Part shown: positions 44,901-52,827 of the stretch, piece after piece
Numbering within the stretch: position 1 is the first letter of the stretch
Layout of the letters: each line of letters opens with the position of its first letter
Assembly: GCA_023442465.1 (NCBI GenBank)
Contig: JAEZZQ010000034.1
Location: 123,843 to 187,842 of the forward strand
Source: Bacillota bacterium
GTDB lineage: Bacteria; Bacillota; Clostridia; Lachnospirales; Lachnospiraceae
Length of the DNA stretch: 64,000 nt
Reading direction: 5' to 3'
Translations under genes and position numbers: made by a program
The notes under the pieces: generated by a model
What the model was told of the DNA's origin: nothing
The model's input: only the letters and a program-made list of their open reading frames with translations
The model's database searches: none

Positions 44901-46110
44901 GTATCAGCTAACTAATCAAGCAAAATTCTATAAGAAGTGGAAGGAAGTATTAGAGAAAGAACACTTTTCTAATGGCGAGAATGTTTTTTTTGCAAAGGAC
45001 AGAAGCCGTTTCAAAAAGCAAATATTGGTAGTAGACCATTATGTACCTCATTATGATAGGGATGCAGGTGGAAAATGTACGTATATGTATCTGCTGTTGT
45101 TTGTTAAAATGGGACTTAAGGTAACTTTTATCGGAGATAATTTTTTCAAGCACGAGCCTTATACCACTGACTTGAATCAGCACGGAATTGAAGTTTTATA
45201 TGGTAATTATTATCATGATAATTGGCAAAAATGGCTGAAAGAGAATCTGCATTATTTTGATTATGTGTATTTGCAGCGCCCTCATATATCCATTAAATAC
45301 ATGGACATTGTGAAACAGAATAGTAAGGCTAAAGTATTTTACTTTGCTCACGACTTACATCATGTGAGGGAATATCGGGAATACCTTCTTACTAAGGATG
45401 AAGAAAAGTTGAAGTCCTCTGAGCAATGGAAGAAAATTGAATATGGATTATTTGAGAAGGCGGATGTCGGTCATGTAGTGGGAAGTTATGAGCAAGATGT
45501 AATGCAGAAAGCATTTCCGGAGAAACCCATTCGAAATATTCCCTTATATATTTATGAGGATATATTGACGGATATTGATAAAAATTTCACAGAACGCAGG
45601 GATTTGATTTATGTGGGCGGATTTGGACATCCTCCCAATATTGATGCAGTATTGTGGTTTGGGAAGGAAGTAATTCCTGAAATTATCCGCAGATACCCAG
45701 ATATAAAATGGCATGTTGTTGGCGGAAAAGTTCCGCCAGAAATCCAGAAAATGGCAAGCAATAATATCATCATTGAAGGTTTTTTGTCGGATGATGATCT
45801 GCATAGCTTATATCGCGAATGCCGTATGGCAGTTGTCCCACTAAGAGTAGGAGCAGGTGTAAAGGGCAAGGTGGTAGAGGCGGCTTATTATCAAATTCCT
45901 CTTGTTACCACTACTATTGGGGCAGAGGGGTTGGATGCAAATGTGGGAAACATGGTCGTAGAGGATGATGCTGATAGAATGGCGGAATTAGTGTGCAGTT
46001 TGTATGAGGATATTGATACCCTAAAAAGGATGTCGGATGCGGGAATTGAATTTATAAAGAAGTATTTTACGCTTGAAAAAGCGCAAGAGGTTTTGAATAG
46101 GGACTTGTGA
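41938..46110 (+). CDS. Methyltransferase - kinase-like - coiled-coil - GT2 - GT4 fusion
   Basis: A 1390-residue soluble protein. Residues 1-260: class I methyltransferase with EVGAGMG at 71-77, acidic loop AIEMSEA, and LLFAIENRFGLKYWLGG. Residues about 300-520: kinase-like region with Lys 330 on a strand (YVYKVP), Asp 442 and Asn 447 spaced as in the D-x4-N catalytic loop (DMTFYN), and Asp 459 in FYDQEW as the metal Asp. Residues about 543-645: Glu/Lys/Gln-rich coiled coil. Residues 763-980: GT2 (DDCSTD 798-803, NNDTQ 846-850, YYEDSD). Residues 1028-1390: GT4-like (IYVGGFGHPPN, PLRVGAGVKGKVVEA). The first three parts follow the plan of WbdD, which caps and measures O-antigen chains for Wzm/Wzt. 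Confidence 0.85.
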   Translation: MIIKEQERKIVYSDGEETERRMLEIARKYPEDLSEDFIARNSSYTLNNTFSSVRRNILNWYTFKEDSKILEVGAGMGAITGLLCDKAKSVTAIEMSEARAEVIRSRLKGRENLTVISENINSWDTDEKFDYVVFIGVLEYAAIFSDSSQPYEDFLNRIKELLVDDGRLLFAIENRFGLKYWLGGSEDHLQKPFVGIRGYDEPNTARTFSKKEIENLLERVGFSRYRFYNVLPDYKFPELIFDDEYEPDYMNLKKVSFTYSKNSSLYADERTLYKDIIENKVFSFFANSFLIEASKDELDDQHVIHVSAKGEVYKDFRVSTIVNNDGYVYKVPMHKNAISHIKNIYYNTEYLLSRGVSILPVTLENNVLRSTRFKGISAQDVFAQALASSNMELSKKLLDCLKNNLLKSSETVEYNINNMLVHHTIASADVDYGVILQKAFIDMTFYNSFWKDEELLFYDQEWCFEKVPLNFCLYYSLKSAYTKADVDTDISLEQLLNYIGIKGEEIEAYEKLEQIIWSKVLYRQTDFYGEDGYCNRYCEDLTLETQQQQLNNQLKELEEQSVCKEKIINEKDFLITELQKSIDEKGKNILDTNEIIENKEEAIKELFKAIHDNEETITQHLQTIRNKEGHIDLLLEVEREYEREKNSRAYRFALKLRKFSQWILPKDSKRRFVAGICRKIIKTPKLMLHVIKPKRIIKFFTIYEKEGMEGVKEHYQQVEEKENSKLVPFDTDHFEVTKILEQSDRDISEYELLLFTEYTQPEVSIIIPAYNQFEYTYNCLSAILKNSGAVKYEIILADDCSTDLTTQLEQVVKGITVIHNQSNLRFLQNCNNAAQYARGNNIVFLNNDTQVQGNWLKPLVDILENDEMAGMTGSKLVYSDGWLQEAGGIFWKDASAWNYGNRKNPDDPEYNYVKEVDYISGASIMIRASLWKEIGGFDEQFEPAYYEDSDLAFEVRKHGYKVVYQPLSVVVHFEGVSNGTDLTSGQKSYQLTNQAKFYKKWKEVLEKEHFSNGENVFFAKDRSRFKKQILVVDHYVPHYDRDAGGKCTYMYLLLFVKMGLKVTFIGDNFFKHEPYTTDLNQHGIEVLYGNYYHDNWQKWLKENLHYFDYVYLQRPHISIKYMDIVKQNSKAKVFYFAHDLHHVREYREYLLTKDEEKLKSSEQWKKIEYGLFEKADVGHVVGSYEQDVMQKAFPEKPIRNIPLYIYEDILTDIDKNFTERRDLIYVGGFGHPPNIDAVLWFGKEVIPEIIRRYPDIKWHVVGGKVPPEIQKMASNNIIIEGFLSDDDLHSLYRECRMAVVPLRVGAGVKGKVVEAAYYQIPLVTTTIGAEGLDANVGNMVVEDDADRMAELVCSLYEDIDTLKRMSDAGIEFIKKYFTLEKAQEVLNRDL

Positions 46111-46614
46111 TACAAACATTTTCTGACATTATTTTTAAATATCTTTTTAAATATCTTCTGACAGAGATTCCAAAATATTTGAATGAAAAAGACCGTAATT
46201 TCTGTAAAGATATGTTTCTTTAGTCTGATAAACTTCCGACTGATTGCAGAAGGGCACTGTAAAGTGTGCCGATTATGGGAGGGGTTAGTTTTGTGAAAGT
46301 ACCCGTTATAGAGTGATTACGAATTATAATGAAAGTAATTTGGAACAATCATTGAAGCAGGAATAAATCTTTATTCTAGGAGTTGAGGTTAAGAACGCTG
46401 GATTTAAAAGCGGCTAAACAGATACGGCATGTTTAGGGAAAAGAACGTTGTGAAGCGAACTGTAATTATGATAATCAATATAAACATGTAAGAGTTAGGT
46501 TGCTTGAAAAAGATGATATTGGGTTATTTAGGATACGAAGGATTAATTCTAAGGATTTATCTTTATTTTCTTAAAATATACACAGAATTATTATCAAAGA
46601 GGGCTTGGAGTTAT
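46111..46614 (+). other. Non-coding, probably degenerate stretch
   Basis: About 500 bases without a convincing gene. It holds a direct repeat near the start (TTTTTAAATATCT twice in a row), an imperfect hairpin around GGGCACTGTAAAGTGTGCC, and short coding-like pieces in different frames such as RVITNYNESNLEQSLKQ and CNYDNQYKHVRVRLLEKDD. The next gene could be read from 46504, but a start at 46615 is better supported. It looks like the remains of one or two genes. Confidence 0.5.
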
Positions 46615-48945
46615 ATGAAAAAAGAAAAATTAATAAAAAAATGGGATTTATTAGCTGCATTATTGATGATGGTATTCACAATTATATATTATTTTACATT
46701 ACCTGTTTTCGGAGGAATGGACGGAGACTTTGGTGAAGGAGCCGTTACCTTATTTTATAGAAATTATTTAAATTTTTGTAATGGAGATATATCGCTTTGG
46801 AATACATATCAATGGACAGGAATGCCTGCCTTAGGGCATACGGTATTCCAAACCGTCTATCCAATTTATTTGGCTATATTTGCAATATTGAAGAATGCAA
46901 GTTTTGAATTGTTTTTACCAATATCATATAGCTTCCATATGGGTCTTCTTGTAGTGGGGGTATATTTATTTAATAGATTAAATGGAATCTCAATAAAATC
47001 AAGTATTATTGCAACGATGGCAACAGCTTTTTCGTATGAGTTTATCCATCAATCGGGTTGGCCCTACTTATTTTCGGGCTTTGTATATTTTCCGTTAACT
47101 ATTGATTTCGTGATTTTATTTGAACGTAGCAAGGGGAAAAAGGCATGGAAGTATGTATTGGCAGCAGGTATTGTCTTAGGACTTTCAGGGCTAGCTAATC
47201 AGGGTCAGACATTACTTATAAACATTTTAGTGTTATGTATACTGTATCTATGCTATGTGTTTTCAAGAAGATCTAAGGCTTATTTTTTTCGAATGACAGG
47301 GAAGATGCTAAGTTTTGGAATACTTGGCTGCGCTATTTGTGCACCAGCACTATTTCCGGCATTGGAGTTTACATTGAACTGCTCTAGGTATGTTCCCGAG
47401 ATGGGCTTTATTGATGCTGGAACCAACCTTACTTTGGAAGCGTTTACAACACATGCTACAACTTTATCGAGCTTTGGAACTTTTCTTCAGTTTCCGACAG
47501 TTTATACGGAAAATTCAGGAGCTTACACTTGTGGTTCTGTGGCAGTTATTGTTTCAATTTGTGCAGTTATTGGTTTATTTTCAAGGGTTAAAGATAATAA
47601 GGTAGAAAATATTTTTTCTAAAATATTAGCCATATTTTGTATTTGCTATGCATGTAATTTTGTGATTTCATATGTGTTCTATTATTTGCCTGGATATAAT
47701 GCAGTAAGAGAGCCGTACCTGTATATTCCATATTTGGTATTGCCTCTTACATATCTGACTGGCTTAGGGCTTGATACTATTTTAGGAGCGCGTAGTTCCA
47801 TACAAGAATTAATAGAGTCGTTGCATTTTCCGGTTATCTGCTTTATATTAATTGGCGTATGTTGCTTAGGAATATTTATTCCTTATAATTTTCAAAGTAA
47901 GAACGTGTTGATTCTTATTTTTATACTTCTGATTTTTTTATGTCCCAAGATAATAAAAAAAGATAATGTGATGAGGTTAGTATTGGCAGCTCTGTTATTA
48001 ATGTGCATTTGTATACAAATGTACATTAATTGTGGAGAAGTTTGGGGCTTTACGTACAAAGATGTTTATGCAAAAGTAGAACGCCAGATTGAGAATGTAG
48101 AAGTGGCGGAGTCAATATTACCTGAGGAAAGTAATCGATATGATAGATTTTTTGGGTTTGGAGCGAGTGCGTGGTCAAGCAATACCATGTCGCTTGTTGG
48201 TAATAATGATGCATTAGGATATATAAATCCAATTCCAAGAACAGGTTATTTATTATATAGCACATCATGGCGCAATCAAGCTATATTGAGAAATATGAAA
48301 TACTGGTATACTACTACGGATCATGAAGATTATTACCATCAAATTCTTGAAGAAATTAGTAGTTACTTAGGAACAATTCAGACTTATCCATCATATGATT
48401 CAACAGAATTACAAGAATTTGATGTTTATAAAGCTGATACTATGGGGATTGCATGGGTTGTAAATGATATAACTTATGTTGATGATGTTAAAAATATGAG
48501 TTCAGATGATGTATTGGCGTTGCTAAGTGATGAAGAGATGGATTATAGAACAGCGGCATATGTTTCAAAAGAGATTAATGTTGACGCAGGGGATAATGAT
48601 TGGAGTGTCACGAATATTATATATAAAGATGACGAAATAATAATGAAAGTTAATTCTGAGAAGGCGGCATTGCTTGTAACAGCCGAAGTATGGTACCCGG
48701 GATGGAAAGTATACATAGATGGAGAGGAAGCAGATGTATTACAGGTTAACTGTTGCAATAGAGGGTGTGCTATTACCGCAGGGGACCATACTGTAAGTTT
48801 TGTTTACAAGCCTATGACTGCATACATCGGACTAGCCTTATGCATATTTTGTATTCTTATATGGATTACAGTTTACATTTTTATTTTATTTAATGAAAAG
48901 GAATATGCAAAAGAAAATGGAAATATGGATATACAGAAAAAGTGA
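46615..48945 (+). CDS. yfhO: YfhO-family membrane glycosyltransferase-like protein
   Basis: A 776-residue protein with about twelve to fourteen helices and a large C-terminal outward beta domain. Family marks: the acidic loop after helix one (GGMDGDFGEGAVTLFYRN), ISLWNTYQWTGMPALGH, QGQTLLINI, YNAVREPYLYIPYLV, and the closing WYPGWKVYIDGEEADVLQ, which is very typical of YfhO (PF09586). YfhO proteins act in glycosylation of lipoteichoic acid with lipid-phosphate sugars in Bacillus and Listeria. ATG at 46615 follows TTGGAG by five bases. Likely partner of the GtrB/GtrA pair at 51317 and 53928. Confidence 0.85.
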   Translation: MKKEKLIKKWDLLAALLMMVFTIIYYFTLPVFGGMDGDFGEGAVTLFYRNYLNFCNGDISLWNTYQWTGMPALGHTVFQTVYPIYLAIFAILKNASFELFLPISYSFHMGLLVVGVYLFNRLNGISIKSSIIATMATAFSYEFIHQSGWPYLFSGFVYFPLTIDFVILFERSKGKKAWKYVLAAGIVLGLSGLANQGQTLLINILVLCILYLCYVFSRRSKAYFFRMTGKMLSFGILGCAICAPALFPALEFTLNCSRYVPEMGFIDAGTNLTLEAFTTHATTLSSFGTFLQFPTVYTENSGAYTCGSVAVIVSICAVIGLFSRVKDNKVENIFSKILAIFCICYACNFVISYVFYYLPGYNAVREPYLYIPYLVLPLTYLTGLGLDTILGARSSIQELIESLHFPVICFILIGVCCLGIFIPYNFQSKNVLILIFILLIFLCPKIIKKDNVMRLVLAALLLMCICIQMYINCGEVWGFTYKDVYAKVERQIENVEVAESILPEESNRYDRFFGFGASAWSSNTMSLVGNNDALGYINPIPRTGYLLYSTSWRNQAILRNMKYWYTTTDHEDYYHQILEEISSYLGTIQTYPSYDSTELQEFDVYKADTMGIAWVVNDITYVDDVKNMSSDDVLALLSDEEMDYRTAAYVSKEINVDAGDNDWSVTNIIYKDDEIIMKVNSEKAALLVTAEVWYPGWKVYIDGEEADVLQVNCCNRGCAITAGDHTVSFVYKPMTAYIGLALCIFCILIWITVYIFILFNEKEYAKENGNMDIQKK

Positions 48946-49047
48946 ATTTTGTTTTTGGGGTGGAGTTACTTTGCTTTTTAAAATAATATATAGCTACTTA
49001 GAGTTATACATAATATTTATCTGATAACAATGAAAGAAGATGAACAT

Positions 49048-50772
49048 ATGAAAAAAAAGTTGCTCAATCATTTTATATTTATAGTTATTTTGTCATTTTT
49101 TATATTTATATATTTATGCTATATTAATATTGTGAGCTATAATATACCATTTATGGATTATTGGAGAACTATATTAAGAACTATAAAAATGATGGAACAA
49201 AAAGTCCCTATTATGCAAATAATTTGGGAGAGTGATTTTGGGCAAAGAAATCCGTTAATTATTGGGGGGGTAATATTAAATATAAAATATGCACATTTAA
49301 ACTGTAAAATATCAGAATATATTTCGGTTATACCAATGTCGATATCATGCATATTAATTTATAAAAGATGGGTTAAAAATATTAGTGGTAATAAGATCAC
49401 TTTTATTTATCAGACCGTATTTAGTATTTTACTTATGTTCAGTTTATTTAATCTGAATCAATGGGAAATATTACATATACAATTTGCGTTCCCGTTTATG
49501 GCAAGAATATGTATTTATATCCTTATATTTTATTTGGCTGATCAGGCAATAGTGGATAACAATTATGAAAAAAGATTATTGTTATCAGGTGCTTTAGCAA
49601 TGTTGGCAATATGCGGATTAAGTCAATTGTACTTTGTTGCGCTTATTCTATCTGCTTGGATTGTGTTTTTTATATATTGTATTATTTCTAGGAGAAGAAA
49701 GGAAACAATTTCGTATAAATATATATTGATTTGGATGGGTTTATCAATAGGAGGCGTACTCATTTATTTTTATAATAATAATATGGCTTCGAGTGGAGCA
49801 GGAAACATACGCGATTTTATCGAACTGATTTTTAATGGTCAGTTGGTTATTGGGATTTTAAGTATGTTTGCAGCAATAATTCTTCCCCAAACTTTTCTTG
49901 AGAATATTAATGCCATATATGTATACATAATAGGATTAATATTTTTGGGGGTACTGGTTTTTTGCATATTTAAATATTTTCAAAAAAAACTTTATAAAAA
50001 TACTTATTTACCAATATTTTTCATATTGTATGGTGGTATTAACATGGGAATTATTGCGTATGGGAGACTTGGAGAGTATGGGGCATTCTATTTGACATCA
50101 TCAAGATATGTAGTTGAAACTACATTGATTTTATGTGGTATGATTTTTATTATTGCAACCCTATTAGCTACTTCCGATAAGAAAATAGGAAATATTATTA
50201 TTCATTGGTCATGTATATTATGGGTGGCAACTTGTATGGTATTTTCGTTTTATAATGAGTGTAATATTGCAAAAAGTAGATATGCTTATAAAGAAAATTT
50301 GGGAGGAATTATAAAAAATATTGATTATGCCAGTGATGAGGACTTGATGGGGCTACAAAGTAAGCCTCAATATATAAGAGAATTGACTGATATATTAAAA
50401 GAAAATAATTTGAGTTTATTTTATGATGATGACGTGGAGTTAAAGCGAAGAATAGAGTTTCTGTATGGTATAGGAAATGACTCTTGGGTAGAAGAAGTTG
50501 GTGCGCTAAAGGTAAGGAGTGGAGAACAAGGTATTATAAAAATAGCTGGTTACAATCCGAATATAGGGGAAATGAATGATCCGAGTTGTGAGGTGTATAT
50601 AAATGATATTAAGTATGGAAAGATGATTTTAGACAAGGAGTTTGAATATGAAATAAAAACGGAAAAAAATCAAATTATAGAAATAAGATTTGCGACAAAA
50701 GGGGCAATACAAGCTCCTAAACCAGATGTTAGAAAGTTAGCATTTATTATTTTAAATATTAAAATTGAGTGA
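49048..50772 (+). CDS. Polytopic membrane protein, GT-C-like, unassigned
   Basis: A 574-residue protein with about ten helices and a C-terminal outward domain of about 130 residues (after YNECNIAKSRYAYKENLGG). The first outward loop has NIPFMDYWRTILRTI, placing an acidic residue soon after helix one as in GT-C enzymes, and ESDFGQRNPLI. The tail (VGALKVRSGEQGIIKIAGY, EVYINDIKYGK) is beta-rich and resembles the carbohydrate-binding-like ends of YfhO-type proteins. I do not recognise the family. ATG at 49048 is preferred; 49030 has no ribosome binding site. It lies between yfhO and the amino-sugar genes and may be a second extracellular transferase. Confidence 0.6.
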   Translation: MKKKLLNHFIFIVILSFFIFIYLCYINIVSYNIPFMDYWRTILRTIKMMEQKVPIMQIIWESDFGQRNPLIIGGVILNIKYAHLNCKISEYISVIPMSISCILIYKRWVKNISGNKITFIYQTVFSILLMFSLFNLNQWEILHIQFAFPFMARICIYILIFYLADQAIVDNNYEKRLLLSGALAMLAICGLSQLYFVALILSAWIVFFIYCIISRRRKETISYKYILIWMGLSIGGVLIYFYNNNMASSGAGNIRDFIELIFNGQLVIGILSMFAAIILPQTFLENINAIYVYIIGLIFLGVLVFCIFKYFQKKLYKNTYLPIFFILYGGINMGIIAYGRLGEYGAFYLTSSRYVVETTLILCGMIFIIATLLATSDKKIGNIIIHWSCILWVATCMVFSFYNECNIAKSRYAYKENLGGIIKNIDYASDEDLMGLQSKPQYIRELTDILKENNLSLFYDDDVELKRRIEFLYGIGNDSWVEEVGALKVRSGEQGIIKIAGYNPNIGEMNDPSCEVYINDIKYGKMILDKEFEYEIKTEKNQIIEIRFATKGAIQAPKPDVRKLAFIILNIKIE

Positions 50773-50795
50773 GAACTTAATAAATTGTCAAGAAG

Positions 50796-50804
50796 TGATA
50801 TAAT
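50796..50804 (+). promoter_or_regulatory. Extended -10 promoter element before fdtA
   Basis: TGATATAAT at 50796-50804 is a perfect extended -10 element; no good -35 box is at the right distance. The same nine bases recur at 54587-54595 before gmd. The fdtA start is 94 bases downstream. A strong AGGAGG near 50850 has no start codon at a useful distance, and no clear ribosome binding site adjoins the ATG at 50898. Confidence 0.45.
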
Positions 50805-50897
50805 ATTGTGCAGATTAGTATTAAATGTATTCTTAGTAAAGAAAGAGAGAGGAGGAAAATTCAATAGTTATCTATAAAAAATTGAATTATAATTAAA

Positions 50898-51317
50898 ATG
50901 AAAGAACAAAGCGTACAGATGTTAGAATTCCCACAAAATGGAGATGAAAGAGGGCATTTAGTTATTGTTGAGGGAGGACGTGATATTCCTTTCGATGTTA
51001 AGAGAATATTTTACATATATGGCTCAGATCATAAGGTAGTAAGAGGACAGCACGCAAATAAAAGAACAGAATTTGTGTTAATAAATGTGTCAGGACAAAG
51101 CAAGGTGCGGGTTAAAGATGGAAAAGGAAATGAGGCTGTTTTTGCCTTGAATCGTCCCCATACAGGTATCTACCTTCCAAAGATGGTATGGAAGGACATG
51201 TACGATTTTAGTGAGGATTCTGTACTCCTTTGCTTGGCCAGTGAACACTATGATGCAGAGGAATATATACGTGACTATGATAAGTTTGTAGAACTTATAA
51301 ATGAAGGGAGGATATGA
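50898..51317 (+). CDS. fdtA: FdtA/QdtA/WxcM-like sugar 3,4-ketoisomerase (cupin)
   Basis: A 139-residue cupin resembling dTDP-4-oxo-6-deoxyglucose 3,4-ketoisomerases. The series DERGHLVIVEGGRDIPFDVK, RIFYIYGS, VRGQHANK, PHTGIYLPKMVWKDMYDFS and LASEHYDAEEYIRDYD follows FdtA almost throughout. The active-site motif is usually RG.HAHK with two His; here the second is Asn (HAN). It would turn a 4-keto into a 3-keto sugar for amination by the aminotransferase at 52828. No rmlA/rmlB is in the window, so the substrate would come from elsewhere in the genome, or a GDP-linked intermediate from gmd might be used. Confidence 0.82.
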   Translation: MKEQSVQMLEFPQNGDERGHLVIVEGGRDIPFDVKRIFYIYGSDHKVVRGQHANKRTEFVLINVSGQSKVRVKDGKGNEAVFALNRPHTGIYLPKMVWKDMYDFSEDSVLLCLASEHYDAEEYIRDYDKFVELINEGRI

Positions 51318-52255
51318 TGAAACTTTCAATTGTAATACCGGTATATTATAACGAAGATAATTTGCAGCCATTATATGATGACATTAAGCAAAAGGTCATA
51401 GATGTTATTGACTATGATTATGAGATTGTGCTTGTAAATGACGGTTCAAAGGATAAGAGCTATGGTGTAATGCAGAAATTATCAAAGGAAGATTCTCATA
51501 TCAAAATAATTAGTTTATCCAGAAACTTTGGTTCTCATGCAGCTATCTTATGTGGACTTTCCAAATGCACAGGAGACTGTGCTGTTGTAAAAGCGGCAGA
51601 TTTGCAGGAACCTACAGAATTAATAATTGAAATGGTAGATCGCTGGAAAAAGGGAAACAATGTAGTTCTCGCGGTAAGAAGTGGACGGGATGAAAAACGA
51701 AGCCAGACGATGTTTGCCGATTTATATTACAGGTTAGTCCGCAAAGCAGCGTTGCCGTCTATGCCTAAAGGAGGATTCGACGTGTACTTGCTTGACCGAA
51801 AGGTCATAGATGTCTTAATGGCTTTAGATGAAAATAATAGTGCTTTGACTGGTCAAATACTATGGAGTGGATTTAAAACAGACGAAGTTTACTATACGCG
51901 GCTAGCACGAGAAATAGGGACAAGCCGATGGACACTTAAGAAAAAAATAAAATTGGTTGCAGATACTTTATTTAGCTTTTCTACACTGCCGATTACCTTA
52001 GTTGCCGGAATTGGAACCTTATCATTCGTAGGTGCTTTGGCTTGGGCAGTGTTTGTGCTGATTTTTAAATTAATGGGATTGATAGAAGTTAGTGGCTGGA
52101 CCACATTATTCATATTTAATTTATTTAGCTTTGGAATAATTATGCTGACAATGGGGATCCTGGGTAGTTATTTATGGAGAACTTTTGATGCTTCTCGGAA
52201 TAGACCACCTTATATTATAGAAGAAGAAAATGAAATAGGGCAGGGAGAAGAATGA
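51317..52255 (+). CDS. gtrB: GtrB/DPM1-like polyprenyl-phosphate glycosyltransferase
   Basis: A 312-residue GT2 of the GtrB/ArnC/DPM1 type. LSIVIPVYYNEDNLQPLY, VLVNDGSKDKSY and SLSRNFGSHAAILCGLS lead the catalytic domain; KAADLQEP is the metal motif; two C-terminal helices (FSTLPITLVAGIGTLSFVG and IFNLFSFGIIMLTMGILG) hold it in the membrane. Such enzymes link a sugar to polyprenyl phosphate inside the cell. ATGATG at 51314: the second ATG has the better GGAGG spacing. It overlaps the stop of fdtA and its own stop overlaps the acetyltransferase start, so the three are co-translated. Confidence 0.92.
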   Translation: MKLSIVIPVYYNEDNLQPLYDDIKQKVIDVIDYDYEIVLVNDGSKDKSYGVMQKLSKEDSHIKIISLSRNFGSHAAILCGLSKCTGDCAVVKAADLQEPTELIIEMVDRWKKGNNVVLAVRSGRDEKRSQTMFADLYYRLVRKAALPSMPKGGFDVYLLDRKVIDVLMALDENNSALTGQILWSGFKTDEVYYTRLAREIGTSRWTLKKKIKLVADTLFSFSTLPITLVAGIGTLSFVGALAWAVFVLIFKLMGLIEVSGWTTLFIFNLFSFGIIMLTMGILGSYLWRTFDASRNRPPYIIEEENEIGQGEE

Positions 52256-52782
52256 GGCTTCGTGAATTGCAAGAGAAAGATATGGCAGGAATGTTAGAAT
52301 GGATGACAGATTCGGATATACGACAGAACTTTCGTTTCAGTTCGAATAAGTCGGATGAAAAGAGTGTTTTGAGCTTTATTCAAAATGCAAAAATTTCGAT
52401 ATCACCAATAGAAGGATGTACCATCCATTATGCCATTGCGGATGATGAGAGTGATGAATATTTAGGAACAATTAGCCTGAAAGAAATAAGTATGGTAAAC
52501 AAGAATGCGGAATATGCAATCAGCCTTAGAAAGAAAGCACAAGGAATGGGAATTGGAGTTAAAGCGACTAGGGAAATACTTAGACTGGCATTTGAAGAAT
52601 ATGCGCTTGCAAGGGTATACTTAAATGTATTTTCAGATAATATCCGAGCGATTAAGTTGTACGAAAAATGTGGTTTTGTATTTGAAGGAGAATTTCGGAA
52701 TCATTTATTAGTGGAAGGCAAGTATAAGTCATTGAAATGGTACTCTATATTGAGGCATGAGTATAATTGTATAAATAAGTGA
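52252..52782 (+). CDS. GNAT N-acetyltransferase (probable amino-sugar acetylase)
   Basis: A 176-residue GNAT of the RimJ/RimL type. The acetyl-CoA loop is KAQGMGIGVKATREIL (R/Q-x-x-G-x-G/A), followed by ARVYLNVFSDNIRAIKLYEK, CGFVFEGEFRNHLLVEGKY. Placed between gtrB and a sugar aminotransferase, it probably acetylates the amino group of the 3-amino-3,6-dideoxyhexose, a step done by the unrelated hexapeptide enzyme FdtC in other bacteria. ATGA overlap with gtrB. A ribosomal-protein acetylase is less likely in this context. Confidence 0.82.
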   Translation: MRLRELQEKDMAGMLEWMTDSDIRQNFRFSSNKSDEKSVLSFIQNAKISISPIEGCTIHYAIADDESDEYLGTISLKEISMVNKNAEYAISLRKKAQGMGIGVKATREILRLAFEEYALARVYLNVFSDNIRAIKLYEKCGFVFEGEFRNHLLVEGKYKSLKWYSILRHEYNCINK

Positions 52783-52827
52783 CAATGATTTGAGACATGA
52801 ACAACTAAGAGAAAGTGAGAAGAGATT

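Noticed and set aside
46235..46275. Hairpin-like GGGCACTGTAAAGTGTGCC as possible IS200/IS605 end
   Set aside because: The stem is imperfect and no transposase or second end is present.
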